Assembly: GCA_028023455.1 (NCBI GenBank)
Contig: JAQFVV010012982.1
Coordinates: 284,498-348,497 of the forward strand
DNA from: Epiperipatus broadwayi
Taxonomy: Eukaryota; Onychophora; Udeonychophora; Euonychophora; Peripatidae
Reading direction: 5' to 3'
Length of the DNA: 64,000 nt
Part shown: positions 50,261 to 63,124 of the stretch, one piece after another
How the letters are laid out: the number at the start of each line of letters is the position of its first letter
Numbering within the stretch: the stretch's first letter is position 1
Made by a program: the position numbers and the translations under genes
The notes under the pieces: generated by a model
What the model was told of the DNA's origin: nothing
Seen by the model: only the letters and a program-made list of their open reading frames with translations
Database searches by the model: none

Positions 50261-50700
50261 CAACCATAAATAATGGTCCTCACTATGTTTGTTTGTGAGC
50301 CATTAGTAAGAGCATATATGCGTCTGTACATCAATATACTTAAACTGAGCTGGTAACACCTATGAAAGTGTTTAGTATCTGTAAAAGTGTTGGATATTGA
50401 AATTTTATGGTATTGGGATCTTATTGTTTTATTGACTAGCTAAAATATAAGGATATCATTTTTTATTCATCCAAGTGCATGTGTAGTAAAAAATATACCA
50501 AATGGGTTTGAACCTGGTACACTATGGACAGATGATATTTATCTGAATTTAAAACAATCTAGTGGCACCCAAGGGTATGTGGAAAGAGGAAAGGAAAGGA
50601 TTCTTTGTTGAAAGAATCTATTATTGGAGAGAAGCGTAATGCACTCCATGGATTTCACTATAATTTTATTCAGTTGCTATGGCTAATATTGATTTATCTA
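50261..50700. repeat. Continuation of the dispersed repeat with SINE-like part
   Basis: GGGTTTGAACC at 50504-50514 is the complement of a B-box-like sequence, and TCTAGTGGCACCC at about 50559-50571 corresponds to TCTAGTGGCGCCC at 44465-44477. It matches the order of blocks in 44200-44640. Confidence 0.45.
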
Positions 50701-52219
50701 GTGACAATGGCTAGTATATTTTATTAGTTACAATAACTTTCCAATAATGAAAATATTTTAAATCTTAAATGACGCCAGTGATGATTTTTATTTTGTTTGT
50801 TTAGAAATAAGATAATTTATTTATCTCTCTTTTCTTCATAGCGTAAGCTTGTGTTTTTAAGACCTATAGAGGTCCCTACCTTCGTATTTTTCAGACGCTT
50901 ATTTCTAAGGTTACAGCCTTAGTAAATTATTACTTATTATCTCATTATTGTAATGATTAGATTAATATTTATAATAGTTGCAAACGGGCTTTATATTTCT
51001 TTATAGTTACCGAATGGCAGTAGCTACCATAATAATATATATTTATGTTGTTTACAAATTGGCTATCATGTCTATATTTATTGTCATTACAAAATGGCTG
51101 CCCAATCAGGGCTAGAGATATGCCATATACATGAGATGAGAAGTCAGAATGGCCTCAGGTTCCATTTTGTAACAGATATTTTATTTAGTTACAAATTAGT
51201 GGCTATCAAATATCATAACATATTCTAATTAATTATAATAAACTAATAATTTACTGTAAGGGAGAGACAGATATTCATGCGTTTTTGTTTTGTTTTGTTT
51301 TTTTTGAGATTTTTGAAGATGGCAAGCTTACTGGCTAAAAAATAAGTTTCGTAATTTTTGTTTATCTATTCATTTTTACATTATTTCAGGTAGTACCCTT
51401 TCTAACAATATACACATTTCAATTATTATTATTATTATTATTATTATTTAAACATGTATATATTTATTAATTATTAAATAGATCGAAATAAAATTCGAAA
51501 ATTTTAGTTTTTTATTTATTGCTGCTTTAAATTACATTTTTTAAAAAACAAACTTTATTTTTACCTTTTTTTCATTTTAAAATTTTACATTATATTTTAT
51601 TTATTTCTCAGTAGTTTTATAATACTTTATTCAGAATTCATTAATGTTTTATAAAACAGAACACCTGATTGTGACAATCACTGAATCTAGTTTTCAATTT
51701 TTATTTTTAAATATTTTTTCTCCCATAGAGAATAATATTATAGACTTAATGCATTTCTTATTATATATATATGTAAAATATTTTATTTTTAATTCATTTC
51801 AAAATTTGATATTCAAAACATTAAAAAAACAAATTCTCTTTTTCAGATAAAAAAATATTTGACATATACAATAATTATATTCCTTTATTGTATGCATAAA
51901 AGACGTTTTTGAATTTCATATAAAGCAAATGTATGATATCATGCTAAATAGGGTGAGAATTCAGAGATAAATTTCTTTTTAAAAAATGGTGAAGTAAAAA
52001 TAGAATTATATTCATCAAATATTTTTTAAATTGTATTTTTTTAAGCAAATGTAAATGTGCAGTGGGGAAAAAACGATGAAAAGTTAATGCAAAGTATAGG
52101 TGTAAATGGTAATCTAGAAACCTTAAAAAAACTTGCATAACTGATGTGGAAAAATAGCAAACTTTTTCCTACACAATAGTGCAAGATTTAGTAATCAATA
52201 GTCACTAGAATTTTTTGTA
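50701..52219. other. A+T-rich non-coding stretch
   Basis: No gene was recognised. An (ATT)n run lies at about 51424-51449. Open frames at 51644-51850 and 51944-52138 are low in complexity. Confidence 0.45.
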
Positions 52220-52420
52220 TGTCACAATCCTTTCCAATACATCAGATTAGTTTCCAAAACTCCTCATTGATGAAAGTTATAAACCAAAAAGCAGTCTTGC
52301 AATATTATGGCATTGGAAAGCACTGAACAAATTATGGTACATAACTTTGTAGCAATCTATTAATTATTAGAGCTTATTCTAGGTGGCATTATTGTGTAGG
52401 TATAAGAAAAAAAGTGTTTA
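52220..52420 (+). repeat. Decayed relative of the ribozyme-bearing unit
   Basis: TTTCCAAAACTCCTCATTGA at 52251 onward parallels the start of the 2.4 kb unit. It is followed in order by decayed versions of the later blocks, including CTAGGTGGCATTATTGTGT near the end. The hammerhead core reads TTGATGA and lacks a clear stem II, so it is not expected to be active. Confidence 0.45.
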
Positions 52421-53570
52421 TATGATGTTATAGTGCTTTATAAAGGTGTATATTGATTTTAAAAAACCAAAGGTACCAATATACACACATACTGAACTGG
52501 TTTCAAATGTAATGAAAAAAAGTTTAAACTTTGTGGTACTAAAATGCATGAACATACAAAGCCGAAGAGAAATAAATATTAATACAGATAGATACAAACT
52601 AAATATCTGCATCTACATATGTGGCTAAGTGCTTTCAAAGGCCAGGGTCCTCATATTTATAGCCATCTTGTAAATAAATAAATTGATTAACAATGATGCA
52701 AATTTATGCAAATGAGATAGTTGTGTATTTCATTTCCTGGAGATTTTGTAACAAGAGTCTTTTCTGTTTATTGAGTCATTATCTTTAGCAATAAATAAGC
52801 CTCTTTTATCATTCTCTTGAGATCATGTCAATCTCTGCAAACAACCATTGGATCTTTAGGTTGGCAATCATGACCAGCTGAACTGTGGTCCACTGTGAAA
52901 ACTGCAAGTAGTTTTTAAAATATGTATCCAGATCCGATCCAAGATCAGATCTATATAAGTATTTAAGCAATATCGTTTGCATTCAAAACTTGAGATGTTT
53001 TGAATTCTGATATTTTTATCATCAATACCAAAATGGAATTAAAGGTCATTGTTAGATATATGATTATATTACTTCCAGTTTTGAATTTCTAGTCCTGATA
53101 AAAATAAAAGCTGGGGAAGTACTGCCATCAATTAATTATTGACTGCTTAAGTTTGTTATGAGAGGTCAAAAGAGTAGAGAGTTGCTCTTATTATTTTATA
53201 TACATATGTATTCACTATCTTAATATAGGTATTTTGAATTAACACATATTGATTTACAAGTGTTAAACTTACACTATTCACAACTTTGACAGAATCAGCT
53301 GTAGATAAATACAATAATGATTATCACTAATCATTTACTAAACTAGAGATTATCTCTAGCACAGATATAAACTTTAAATCCTAGTTAAAGATAAATATAT
53401 TTGGTTTTTAATCAAATATGGATGCATGGAGTAATTCAATTTTATTTCTATTTTATCATGAGTAATATCTTTTCTGTATATACTTAATATCCTTCACACA
53501 CACTTTTTTTAAAAAATACATTAATGAAAACATATTAAAAGATAACTGACCCTCAATATATTGTACATAT
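52421..53570. other. A+T-rich non-coding stretch
   Basis: No gene or boundary was recognised. The part at 52850-53050 has a more even composition and shares short blocks with direct repeats A and B (CTGTGGTCC-type), which is too little to assign. Confidence 0.4.
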
Positions 53571-55627
53571 TGTGACAGTCAGATGATGTATGTTGGTTTA
53601 ACCCAGTTCGAATACTAGGCGAAAGTACCTCAAGGCCACTCATACATGAGATATTAAATCAAGAATACCATGACCTCTGCCCTATTCACCTATTCTCGAG
53701 GCTAACTATGAACCAACAACATTATCTGAGACATGCATAAATTATTTTCTCACCGACCCAAAGCTTAGCATCAGTGGAGAGAAACATGGACGGGAACACC
53801 TACAGAGCTAAATAGTTAAATGTGCAAAAGTACTAAGAAATATGTGTTTTGCGTGCCTGGATCATTGGAAAAGGTAACATAAAGCATTAGAAAACTCAAG
53901 CTTGTTAGTTAAATAAAACATTTAATTAATGACTTTAAAATATTAATAATGTTTTTAATGACCTCCGCTATTCCCCTAAATTAATGAAAAACTAATTAGA
54001 TAATAAAAACAGATTAAATGATATAATATTTTTGCGGTCTAAGTCATTTCTTCCCAATTTTAATAAAATTGTCAACTCGAATCTCCTCAATAAAGCACAA
54101 TAAAAAAATCTTTCACAAAGCATTTTTAATTGCTTTGCAGTAAAAATGGACAGTTTAAAATTATTTAAGATGTATATAGCTAAATCAGATATACATAATA
54201 AGCTAATGGCAGACAAAAGAGGCGTTATCGAGATCAAGTTGGCAAACAAAGGAAACTTACTCGTATTTATTTTACAAACATAATTGGAATTAGAAAAATA
54301 TTTTAAATGAAAAATTAACTTTTAACTTAACAGCAAGGAAATACAAAATATTTATACATGTTAGTAATGAAGAATAGCGAAGGAAAAAAGGTTAATTATA
54401 TATCACGCAATATATATATAATATTAATCTAATAAACATGGTTACATAACAAATATAATTAAATAAAACAATTCACAATATAATTCAATTAAGCAATTAA
54501 GAAAGGTATGAACAAAAAAAGAGATAGAAAGTAAACAGTTCAATGGAGGAGAGATACAATTACCATCCTGGTTCCTTGGTTATGTTCCCTCGATGACGTA
54601 GCTTGATCCGTCCATCGATAGGTATTTGCCCGGACAAGGAAAGTGGAAATAAGTAGCATGCTTTTACAAAAAGTCTTACAGACATGGCACAGAGTTCAGA
54701 TTAATATGGAGTGGATAATATGGCATTTTGATGGTATTTAGGAACCTCGGCGATAGGCAAAACTTTTTGCCTAGCCAAGCATAGTAGAATCCATCAAATT
54801 CATATGACTTTTAGTTTGTAGCATGTTCAAACTTTTCCGTGATTTTGAAGACAACAGTTGTATAACTTTTTGGAATAAAATCTCAACAAGCAAAATCTGA
54901 AAGAGTTCTCCAAAGAGAAATCTGAATGCTATTTCCAAAAGGAAAATCTGAAGGCATTTCCAAAAGGAAAATCTGAATGCCCAGTCTTTTGTTCACTCTC
55001 CTATTTATAACTTTTTGTAAGCTACCTTCTATTGTTTGTATGATCTTAGATCATGATAAGCCCACCCAAACTCCTTTGTTTCAAGGTAACATTTTCTAAA
55101 AATAACTTTTACTTTTTTCTTCTAAATTTCTTTTTTTAAAGTTTGAATTTTATTAATTAAAAAAGAAAGAGAAATCCATCTTTAATTTGCCTTGAATGGG
55201 CTAATTAATTACAAGCATACATTCTTTTAGAAAATGTTGGTGGGCTTATCTCAAAATAAATCATACGCATATTTTAATAAGAAAAACCATATTATTATTT
55301 CTTTTAATAAAATAAGCATTTTTAAAATAAGCATTTTATTTCAGCAGAATTTTGCATTAACTCATATATATATGCTTGACGTATATATATATATGTTTGA
55401 CTAATAGGTTTGACAAGTAATTTTTATTAACAGAAATTTAATCTTGAAATGGAATTTATTTAAAATGAAATAGTTAAATGCAAATACAAATTATATAAAC
55501 GTAATTAATTTTAGCTTCAATGCAAAACCCTGCTGATATTGGACTATAAACTTAATTCAGGTCTATAATACTAACTAAGTTTATAGAAGGCTGTGAAGCA
55601 TGGATCGGACTTAAGATCCATTCTTCA
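53571..55627 (-). repeat. 3' LTR of copy 2
   Basis: Read on the minus strand it starts TGAAG at 55627 and ends CTGTCACA at 53571. It differs from both LTRs of copy 1 by substitutions and by a tandem stretch of GGAAAATCTGAA-type sequence near 54940-54980. An open frame at 53992-54249 is chance. Confidence 0.85.
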
Positions 55628-55870
55628 TTTCCCAATAGTTACTGAGCAAAAAAAACATGTTAAAAAAATGTTGTTGCTTTAGGTCAGAGGTAAAAATTTT
55701 GTGCCAGGTGAGTTCAAACCTACTCTTTATTTGCTGTAATATTTAATTTGTTACTGACTAACAGTCTTTCTTTCTTTTACTATATAACTAATGGTTTATC
55801 CATAATTCAATCTCCTGTATCTTAAATCGAGTCTGTGTTGTTTTTAGTCTAACAAGTTATATTTATCTTT

Positions 55871-56740
55871 TTACTTTCTAAATTTTCCAGGGTCTGGTGG
55901 TACATAAGGTTTTAAGTTTCTGTTTTTAATATTATACTCTCTTTTTAGGCCGAGATTATTTTTCCAAAACAAAACACTTATTCCACACTTCTTTTTTAAT
56001 GTGTGAGGCCCTTTATATATCGGAAAAAACTTTTTTACTTTCCTCCACAATTTACTACTTGACCTAAGGTCTCTTAGCCATGCTTGGTTTCCTTTCCTGC
56101 ATTTATATTGTCGGTTTCGATTCTTGCGATGCTGAGCTGTATGTCTTAATTTTTCCCTTGCCTTCTTTTCTTGCTCAGTCATGTTCTGGACTTGGAGACA
56201 GATTTTCAAGCTATCAAGATGGTGTCTAGGGTTCCCACTCGGTTCTTCTCTAAAACATTTTATGTTGCTAATCTTTGCCACAGAAGTTATAGTATTGATT
56301 ACTGTTGCAGTAAAGATTTCACTGCCTTGTCGCACCTGGATTTGGTTCAACAGCTGCTGATCCTCTGTTTTTTTACTATCCTCATTCATTTGTCCAGAGA
56401 AGTCCAACTGGTGAGTGGCTTCACCTGTTTCATAATCACTCGAGGATTTCATATCAGTGTAGGATTTCATATCAGTGTCATCTTGTTTTTGAGTATCATC
56501 TTCTGGTGATGCTTCTGTTACAATACTCTATTCTTGATGAAGTTCCATATGTGCCTCCAAACGGTTCAATCTTTGCGATGTAATATTCATGAATTCTTGG
56601 AACATGTTCACCATCATTTTGACTTTGTCTCTCATTTCTTTGATGAGATCTTCCAAATTGTATTTTTGGTCACTATGAGTACATATTGACCTATAAACTC
56701 CGCCTCTTCTGTTCCTTCATTTTTGCCTAATATTGGCTAT
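55871..56740 (-). pseudogene. gag N-terminus joined to integrase C-terminus, copy 2
   Basis: The 5' part (56740 to 56471, other frames) matches the start of the copy 1 gag, including MFQEFMNITSQRLNRLE. The main open frame (56470-55871, 199 codons) continues with the gag stretch FREEPSGNPRHHLDSL at residues 73-88. Near residue 102 it changes abruptly from MTEQEK to an integrase C-terminal region: KLRHTAQHRKNRNRQYKC, then KKFFPIYKGPHTL at 146-158, ending PPDPGKFRK. The K-FFP-Y-GP block is typical of the integrase C-terminal domain in Ty3-like elements. So the capsid core, protease, reverse transcriptase, RNase H and integrase core are gone. The junction (about 56164) keeps one frame open, but a functional product is unlikely. 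Confidence 0.8.
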
Positions 56741-57190
56741 TTTGTTATATAACAATCCCACCTTATTTGTAAAACATATTTTAGTCTTTTTATAAACAAT
56801 CTAGATATGTATATTTTATCACACGTATCTAGGAGCTATATCCTTCTGTATATAAAAAAAAAATTAGTTCTTTCTAAACTAAGTCAGTATTCTAAGTTCC
56901 AACTATCTGTTTTATTTATATGTTTTCAAAAATTAACTTTGCCTACCTCACGAGGTTCTATCTTAAACCTATGCCTGTATGTATCTGTTTGTACATGAAA
57001 AAAAATATAAAATCCTGCCGTGTCTGTCTTTAATATTTATACTACATATTATTCTCCTCACTTTATTTATTGTTATATTTCATTAAAATATCACTGCTAT
57101 TTTGTCACAATATAATTAAAATAATACACTTACAGCTTGACATGGCTTTCTCTGACACCTGAAACAACTAAAAAATGCATTTACATTAAT

Positions 57191-57196
<6 letters not shown>

Positions 57197-57276
<80 letters not shown>
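57197..57276. repeat. (TA)n microsatellite in copy 2
   Basis: About 40 dinucleotide units. At the equivalent place copy 1 has only a short ATATATATAT (about 39635-39648), so it expanded after the copies separated. Confidence 0.95.
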
Positions 57277-57278
<2 letters not shown>

Positions 57279-57977
57279 AAAGAATATGTGAGCAAAATAT
57301 ACATAAGACATGTTTAAAAATTATTTTGGCTCACTACACATACATTTTTATTTTGATCATCTACCTCCTATGGTTTGTTTATTTGTAATCTGATATGAAA
57401 GATTGCACTTGCCGACAAATTTATTTGAGAAGGGCGCCAGTCGTCAAGACAATGGCCATATCAAATATACATATTAATAGATAATGATCCAAGCACACAT
57501 TGATAAGGATTATAAAGTTTAATGTGATTAAAATTCATTTTAAGTTTCACTTCACAAAAAAAAAATCTCTGCATGAATAAGTAAATGGTATCTTAAATGA
57601 CAATATTAATTAAGTCTAAGACGTATAACAACCAAGTAAGGTAACATGCCTGACCTGGGTTTGAAACCATGCTACTGTTTTGGTCAAGACACACAAAAAA
57701 AAATCAATTTAAACAGCCTAAATTACGATTAACACAACAAAATATACACAAAAAAATTAAAAATAAAATCCCATGATAACCGCCACTCCGAATTATGAAC
57801 CTGGGATCGAAACCAACTACCATTTTGGTCACAACCCAAAATAGATTAACAATTATCAAGCAATTTTACAGAATCATGCATTGAGATCAAAAACTGTTAA
57901 AAAACATTTATATAAAAACGGGTTTTACCGAACTATAATGAATCGTATACCATATACACCCATATATATGTATATAT

Positions 57978-60163
57978 TGTAACGATCCGGAGAAATGCGA
58001 CTTACCGTAAACTGCACTACGGGGCGCCATCTAGGCATTTGAACCTAGAAAAATTTATAAAGTAGGCAGATACGTAAGTCAAAAAAAAAAATTTTTTTTT
58101 TTTTTTAAATTTTGATTCCGGTCGTTAGCCCATGTCACTAGCTCAGTGGAATAGCAGAGATTTAATAAGATAATCTAAGAGTATATATAAAAAAAGGAAT
58201 AAAATAAGCCACTGCCAGTAATTAACATATAAACATTTATTTATGCACATATATATAAGATTTAAAATTATTTTAGTATTAGTTTACATTTTAACATTTA
58301 ACATTATTTTTAACTTTGATTTTGATTTACCTTTAATTACTATTATATTCTAATTTTACATTTTAATTAAGTTCGCACAGATGGGATTATAAAAGCTTGT
58401 TATAATAAGTTGCTATAGATCGGTTACATAGATTACACGGTTAAAAACATTCCAAAGTAAACATAAGCGATCAAAATATAAAATTATTGATTACTGACAA
58501 TTGCGGAGGGAAATTTATATGTAACCCAATAGTATTCACCATAAGATACTTGCATTGTCACCAATAACTTAAAAGACATCCGAATAAATACTTCTTAGAT
58601 ACTCATCGTAAGGTATCATTATTTATCGAATGTCTATATATTTTGATCAAATATGAAAACGCAAAACATAGTTAACCGATAAACAATCCATGCAAGCGTC
58701 TATAAACAACTTAAATTTAATGCATTTTTATTTAGGGTCGAGCATGAATAGACCAGATAAATTTGCTTTTGAAAATAAACATTCTATCCCTATTTAACCT
58801 TAGACTAAAATTCGTAGTCAAACTGGCATCAATTCATCTGATATATCGATGTATTCAATGTAATAACATACGGCAGCACAAAAGGTTAAGGGAAGAAATT
58901 GCCTCTTATGAGATAGGAATATTACATCTATCTGCAAAGAAGAGCAGATCGGAAGAAACTCCATAGAAAGGAACTGCGGTATCCGACTTATAATTCCTTC
59001 CATAGGCAAACGGAAGTGTGCGGCGTATGAAGCGATTCTGCCCGTAGCGAATCAATATTACATCTACTAATCACACCAATATATCCAATCCATTGACCTA
59101 ATTTAACCACGAAACAAATAACCTAAGATTATCCTCCCTTAATATAACTTTACAAATCTATACAGCCATTCACGCCCGACTTAAGTTTAACATTGATATA
59201 TTTTAATTTATCGGAAAACAGAAATCATAAATAAACTTAAAGAACAAAATTAAATAAATGGAAATGATTTTACACAAATAAATAAAAAAATACATCAAAT
59301 AACATTTTAACTACTTTAGTCAGATAGGAAACTATTTGTAACAATTAAATTACTAGGAAAGTTTAAAATTTAAAGTTCTTAGTGTTTCAAATTAATATTG
59401 TTCGTTATATTTTATAAAGTTCTTACGGTTTTAGAAATGTTCATCTTTAACAGTTGCTTGCCATTTGAAATCCAGCGTTAAATTTCCCGATGGTCCTGTG
59501 GTCCTCTGAATATAAGAAAAGCGATGTTTCATTTTCCCATTTTTATAACAACTGAAGGGATTGAACGTGTGTCTTTTTCAATCCCTTCTCCTTCACTTCT
59601 GCACTAACACATATCTGTCACATCGTAAATAATAAATAACTCACTAACTAATAATTTCCAAACTTGTCCTTTTTATATTAATGTGAAGGATTGAATTTAC
59701 ATTACGTCACCGATGCGATGGTCCTTTCGCTGCGGTCCGATTCCATAGGGATTTCTTCTTATTTGCTAACAGTTTCTATTGTTTTCCTAACTGACTGATG
59801 TTTTTACATTTAAATGCCCAAGGCTGGTTTACATTTAACTAATTAACAATCATTTCCATTTCTGATTAATTAACCTGTTTTCCAAATCAAAAATATGTTT
59901 AAAGATAAATTTAAAGATATAATTTTATCTCCAAATCTTTTTAAAATTTAGTTTTAAAATACTTTTTCTTTAATAAATTTTTATTTTAATAATTTTTCAT
60001 TATCTGTGCGATTTAATTAATATTTAAGAGTTTAAGATGATATTTAATTTCAATTTTTAATTCTTAAAGAAAATTTTTAAATGCGAACTTTTTAATTTAC
60101 TTTCATGTTTAATAAATAAAAAAAAAAAAAACAACAATGTAACGAACGTCTGTGCTCGTTACA
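57978..60163 (-). repeat. LTR of the nested element (3' LTR, minus strand)
   Basis: It is 2186 bp and aligns with 60907-63124 throughout. The stretch 59640-60163 is almost identical to 62600-63124, while 58700-59500 differs more. TGTAACGA and TCGTTACA form an 8-bp inverted repeat within its last 26 bases (60138-60163). A hairpin (GAAGGGATTGAA at 59554-59565 and its exact complement at 59577-59588) is also present. Confidence 0.8.
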
Positions 60164-60353
60164 TATCAGTAAAGTTACTTAAAAAAAAATGATCAAAAAA
60201 AAAAAAATATTTTACTTAGGGTTAGTAATTACGGTACACGATTGACGAAGACATTTACAAAACATCCGGTTAATAATTTTACAAAAACACTATATACAAA
60301 AAGAAAAAGAAAATGTTGACTATAAGCTTACCTAAGGACCATTTACGTTTACA

Positions 60354-60365
60354 CCTCCTCCCCCC
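60354..60365 (-). promoter_or_regulatory. Polypurine-tract-like sequence
   Basis: GGGGGGAGGAGG on the minus strand is followed by TGTAAACG, which resembles the TGTAACGA start of the LTR. However, the 3' LTR proper starts about 190 bp further on (60163). Either a relict or displaced tract, or the border was changed by later events. Confidence 0.4.
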
Positions 60366-60884
60366 GAGAATTCTATTTTATTTTATACATTTTATTTTTA
60401 CTCACGGCATGACAAGCAAATTATTTAAATTATTTAGGAAGGTTGCATTGAAGTAAATATATTTTGAAAGATAATGGGTTTATGCGTGCATATTTGCAGC
60501 ACAATTATAAATACCACCAACTTATTTATGATTGATTAAAATGCTTAAATAGGGTTACACTGAAGTAATTCCCAAAGGTACTCATCGTAAGGCACCACAT
60601 TTCGCTCATAAACTTACGTGACTGTGTGCTCCTATACACCTTAAAGCATAATTTATATTACAACAACAAAAACACATCAATCGCAACCTTTTGACTTTTT
60701 TTTTTTTTTTTTTTAACAAAAATTAGTTTTAAAATTATTTATACTTTCTCGTGTTTAATATATATGCGCAATTTCTTTCTGGCAGTGCTTTTATAAGATT
60801 TCAAGTATACGACTTATGTAAACAGATAAAAATATTTCATTTTGACAAAATTTGCTCAGGGTATTTGTGGTTTATTAAAGATCG

Positions 60885-60904
60885 GCCCCAGATTGGGAAA
60901 GCCA
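60885..60904 (-). promoter_or_regulatory. Primer-binding-site-like sequence of the nested element
   Basis: TGGCTTTCCCAATCTGGGGC lies two bases after the CA end of the minus-strand 5' LTR. It resembles the TGGCGCCCAACGTGGGGC type and has the same two-base gap as the site at 3443. This supports the minus orientation. Confidence 0.5.
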
Positions 60905-60906
60905 GT

Positions 60907-63124
60907 TGTAATGATCCGGAGAATGCGACTTACGTATCTGCACTACGGGGCGCCATCTAGGCATTTGAACCTAGAAAAATTTATAACGTAGGCAGATACG
61001 TAAGTCAAAAAAAAAAAAATTTTTTTTTTTTAAATATTTTGGTTCCGGTCGTTAGCCCATGTCACTAGCTCAGTGGAATAGCAGAGATTTAATAAGATAT
61101 TCTAAGAGTATATATATAAAAAAGAATAAAATAAGCCACTGCCAGTAATTAACATACAAAAATTTATTTACACACATATATATATAGTTTAAAATTATTT
61201 TAGTATTAGTTTTACATTTTAACATTTAACATTATTTTTAACTTTGATTTTTGACTTTAATTTACCTTTAATTACTATTACATTCTGATTTTACATTTTA
61301 ATTAAGTTCGCACAGATGGGATTATAAAAGCTTGTTATAATAAGTTGCTATAGATCGGTTACATAGATTACACGGTTAAAAACATTCCAAAGTAAGCATA
61401 AGCGATCAAAATATAAAATTATTGATTACTGACAATTGCGGAGAGAAATTTATATGTAACCCAATAGTATTCACCATAAGATACTTGCATTGTCACCAAT
61501 AACTTAAAAGACATCCGAATAAATACATTTTAGATACTCACCGTGAGGTATCATTATTTATCGAATGTCTATATATTTTGATCAAATATGAAAATGCAAA
61601 ACATAGTTAACCGATAAACAATCCATGCAAGCGTCTATAAACAAATTAAATTTAATGCCTTTTTATTTAGAATCGAGTATGAATACTACATAGATTTGCA
61701 TTGAAATTAAAATATTCTATCCCTATTTAACCTTAGGCTAAAATTCGCAGTCAAACTGGCATCAATCCATCTGATACATCGATGTATTCAATGTACTACG
61801 AAATACGGCAGCACCAAAAGAATTAAGAAAAGACATTGACTCTCAATCAGATAGGAATATTACATCTATCTAACGAGAAGAACAATAAAAAAAAAACTCC
61901 ATAGAAAGGAACTGCGTTCTCAGTCTTATAATTCCTTCCATAGGCAAACGGGTGAGTGCGGCGTATATATAAACGATTCTGCCCGTAGCGAATCTCCGAT
62001 TTCATCTACTAACTACATCAATATATCCAATCCATTGACCCAATCTAACAACGACATAAATAACCTAAGATTACCCTCCCCTAATATAACTTTACGAATC
62101 TATACAGCCATTCACGCCCGACTTAAGTTTAACATTTTTTATAATTAATTTAACGGAAAACAAAAATCATAATAAAACTTAAAAGAACAAAAAATAAATA
62201 AATGGAAATGATTTTACAAAATAAATACATTAAATAAAATTATAACTAATTAATAAATAGTATCGGTCAGATAGAATAATATTGCAATTATTTAAATCTG
62301 GAAAGTTTTAATTTACTGTTCATAAATTTTAAAGTTCTTACGGTTATTTAAATAGTTCATCTTCATATATTCCTTGCCGTTTGAACGTGACTTCCCACAT
62401 CGTCCAAAGATTGGTATCCTGTTGGCCGATTTATTTATTTATCCGGAGATTTTTTTAGTGTAGTTGGTCCTCAATGTAGAAACGATGGCTCATTTTTCTT
62501 CCTTTCTTAGCAGAACTGAAGGGATTGAAGCTGTGCGTCTTTTTCAATCCTCTCAGCACTAACACCTAGCTGTTACATCGTAATAATCATCAATAACTAG
62601 TCACTAACTAATAATTTCCAAACTTGTCCTTTTTATATTAATGTGAAGGATTGAATTTACATTACGTCACCGATGCGATGGTCCTTTCGCTGCGGTCCGA
62701 TTCCATAGGGATTTCTTCTTATTTGCTAACAGTTTCTATTGTTTTCCTAACTGACTGATGTTTTTACATTTAAATGCCCAAGGCTGGTTTACATTTAACT
62801 AATTAACAATCATTTCCATTTCTGATTAATTAACCTGTTTTCCAAATCAAAAATATGTTTAAAGATAAATTTAAAGATATAATTTTATCTCCAAATCTTT
62901 TTAAAATTTAGTTTTAAAATACTTTTTCTTTAATAAATTTTTATTTTAATAATTTTTCATTATCTATGCGATTTAATTAATATTTAAGAGTTTAAGATGA
63001 TATTTAATTTCAATTTTTAATTCTTAAAGAAAATTTTTAAATGCGAACTTTTTAATTTACTTTCATGTTTAATAAATAAATAAAAAAAACAACAACAATG
63101 TAACGAATGTCTGTGCTCATTACA
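60907..63124 (-). repeat. LTR of the nested element (5' LTR, minus strand)
   Basis: It is 2218 bp. A perfect 15-bp inverted repeat, GACTTACGTATCTGC at 60927-60941 and its complement at 60992-61006, forms a hairpin that encloses GGGGCGCCATCTAG. In the other LTR the left strand of this hairpin is mutated (GACTTACCGTAAACTGC). Confidence 0.8.

Larger units (their letters stand above)
60164..60906 (-). other. Non-coding internal region of the nested element
   Basis: It holds no open frame with a recognised motif. It contains A and T homopolymers (about 60198-60207 and 60699-60714), a purine tract and a primer-site-like sequence. A frame at 60751-60960 crosses into the LTR and is not a gene. Confidence 0.6.
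57978..63124 (-). mobile_element. Nested LTR element with tiny internal region
   Basis: Two direct repeats of about 2.2 kb flank 743 bp. The element interrupts copy 2: the sequence on both sides (to 57977 and from 63125) is continuous in copy 1 near 38910-38930. ATAT lies on both sides, which fits a 4-bp duplication, though the site is AT-rich. Ends are TGTAACGA and TCATTACA/TCGTTACA. A primer-site-like sequence at 60904-60885 and a purine tract at 60365-60354 (both on the minus strand) give the minus orientation. It has no coding capacity and is a non-autonomous element. Confidence 0.8.

Noticed and set aside
57116-57388. Open frames on both strands over the (TA)n run
   Set aside because: Translation gives only Ile-Tyr repeats from the microsatellite.
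58139-58149. TAGCTCAGTGG, a tRNA A-box-like sequence in the nested LTR
   Set aside because: No B box at a suitable distance downstream and no cloverleaf; the repeat copy at about 61070 has the same sequence simply because it is the other LTR.
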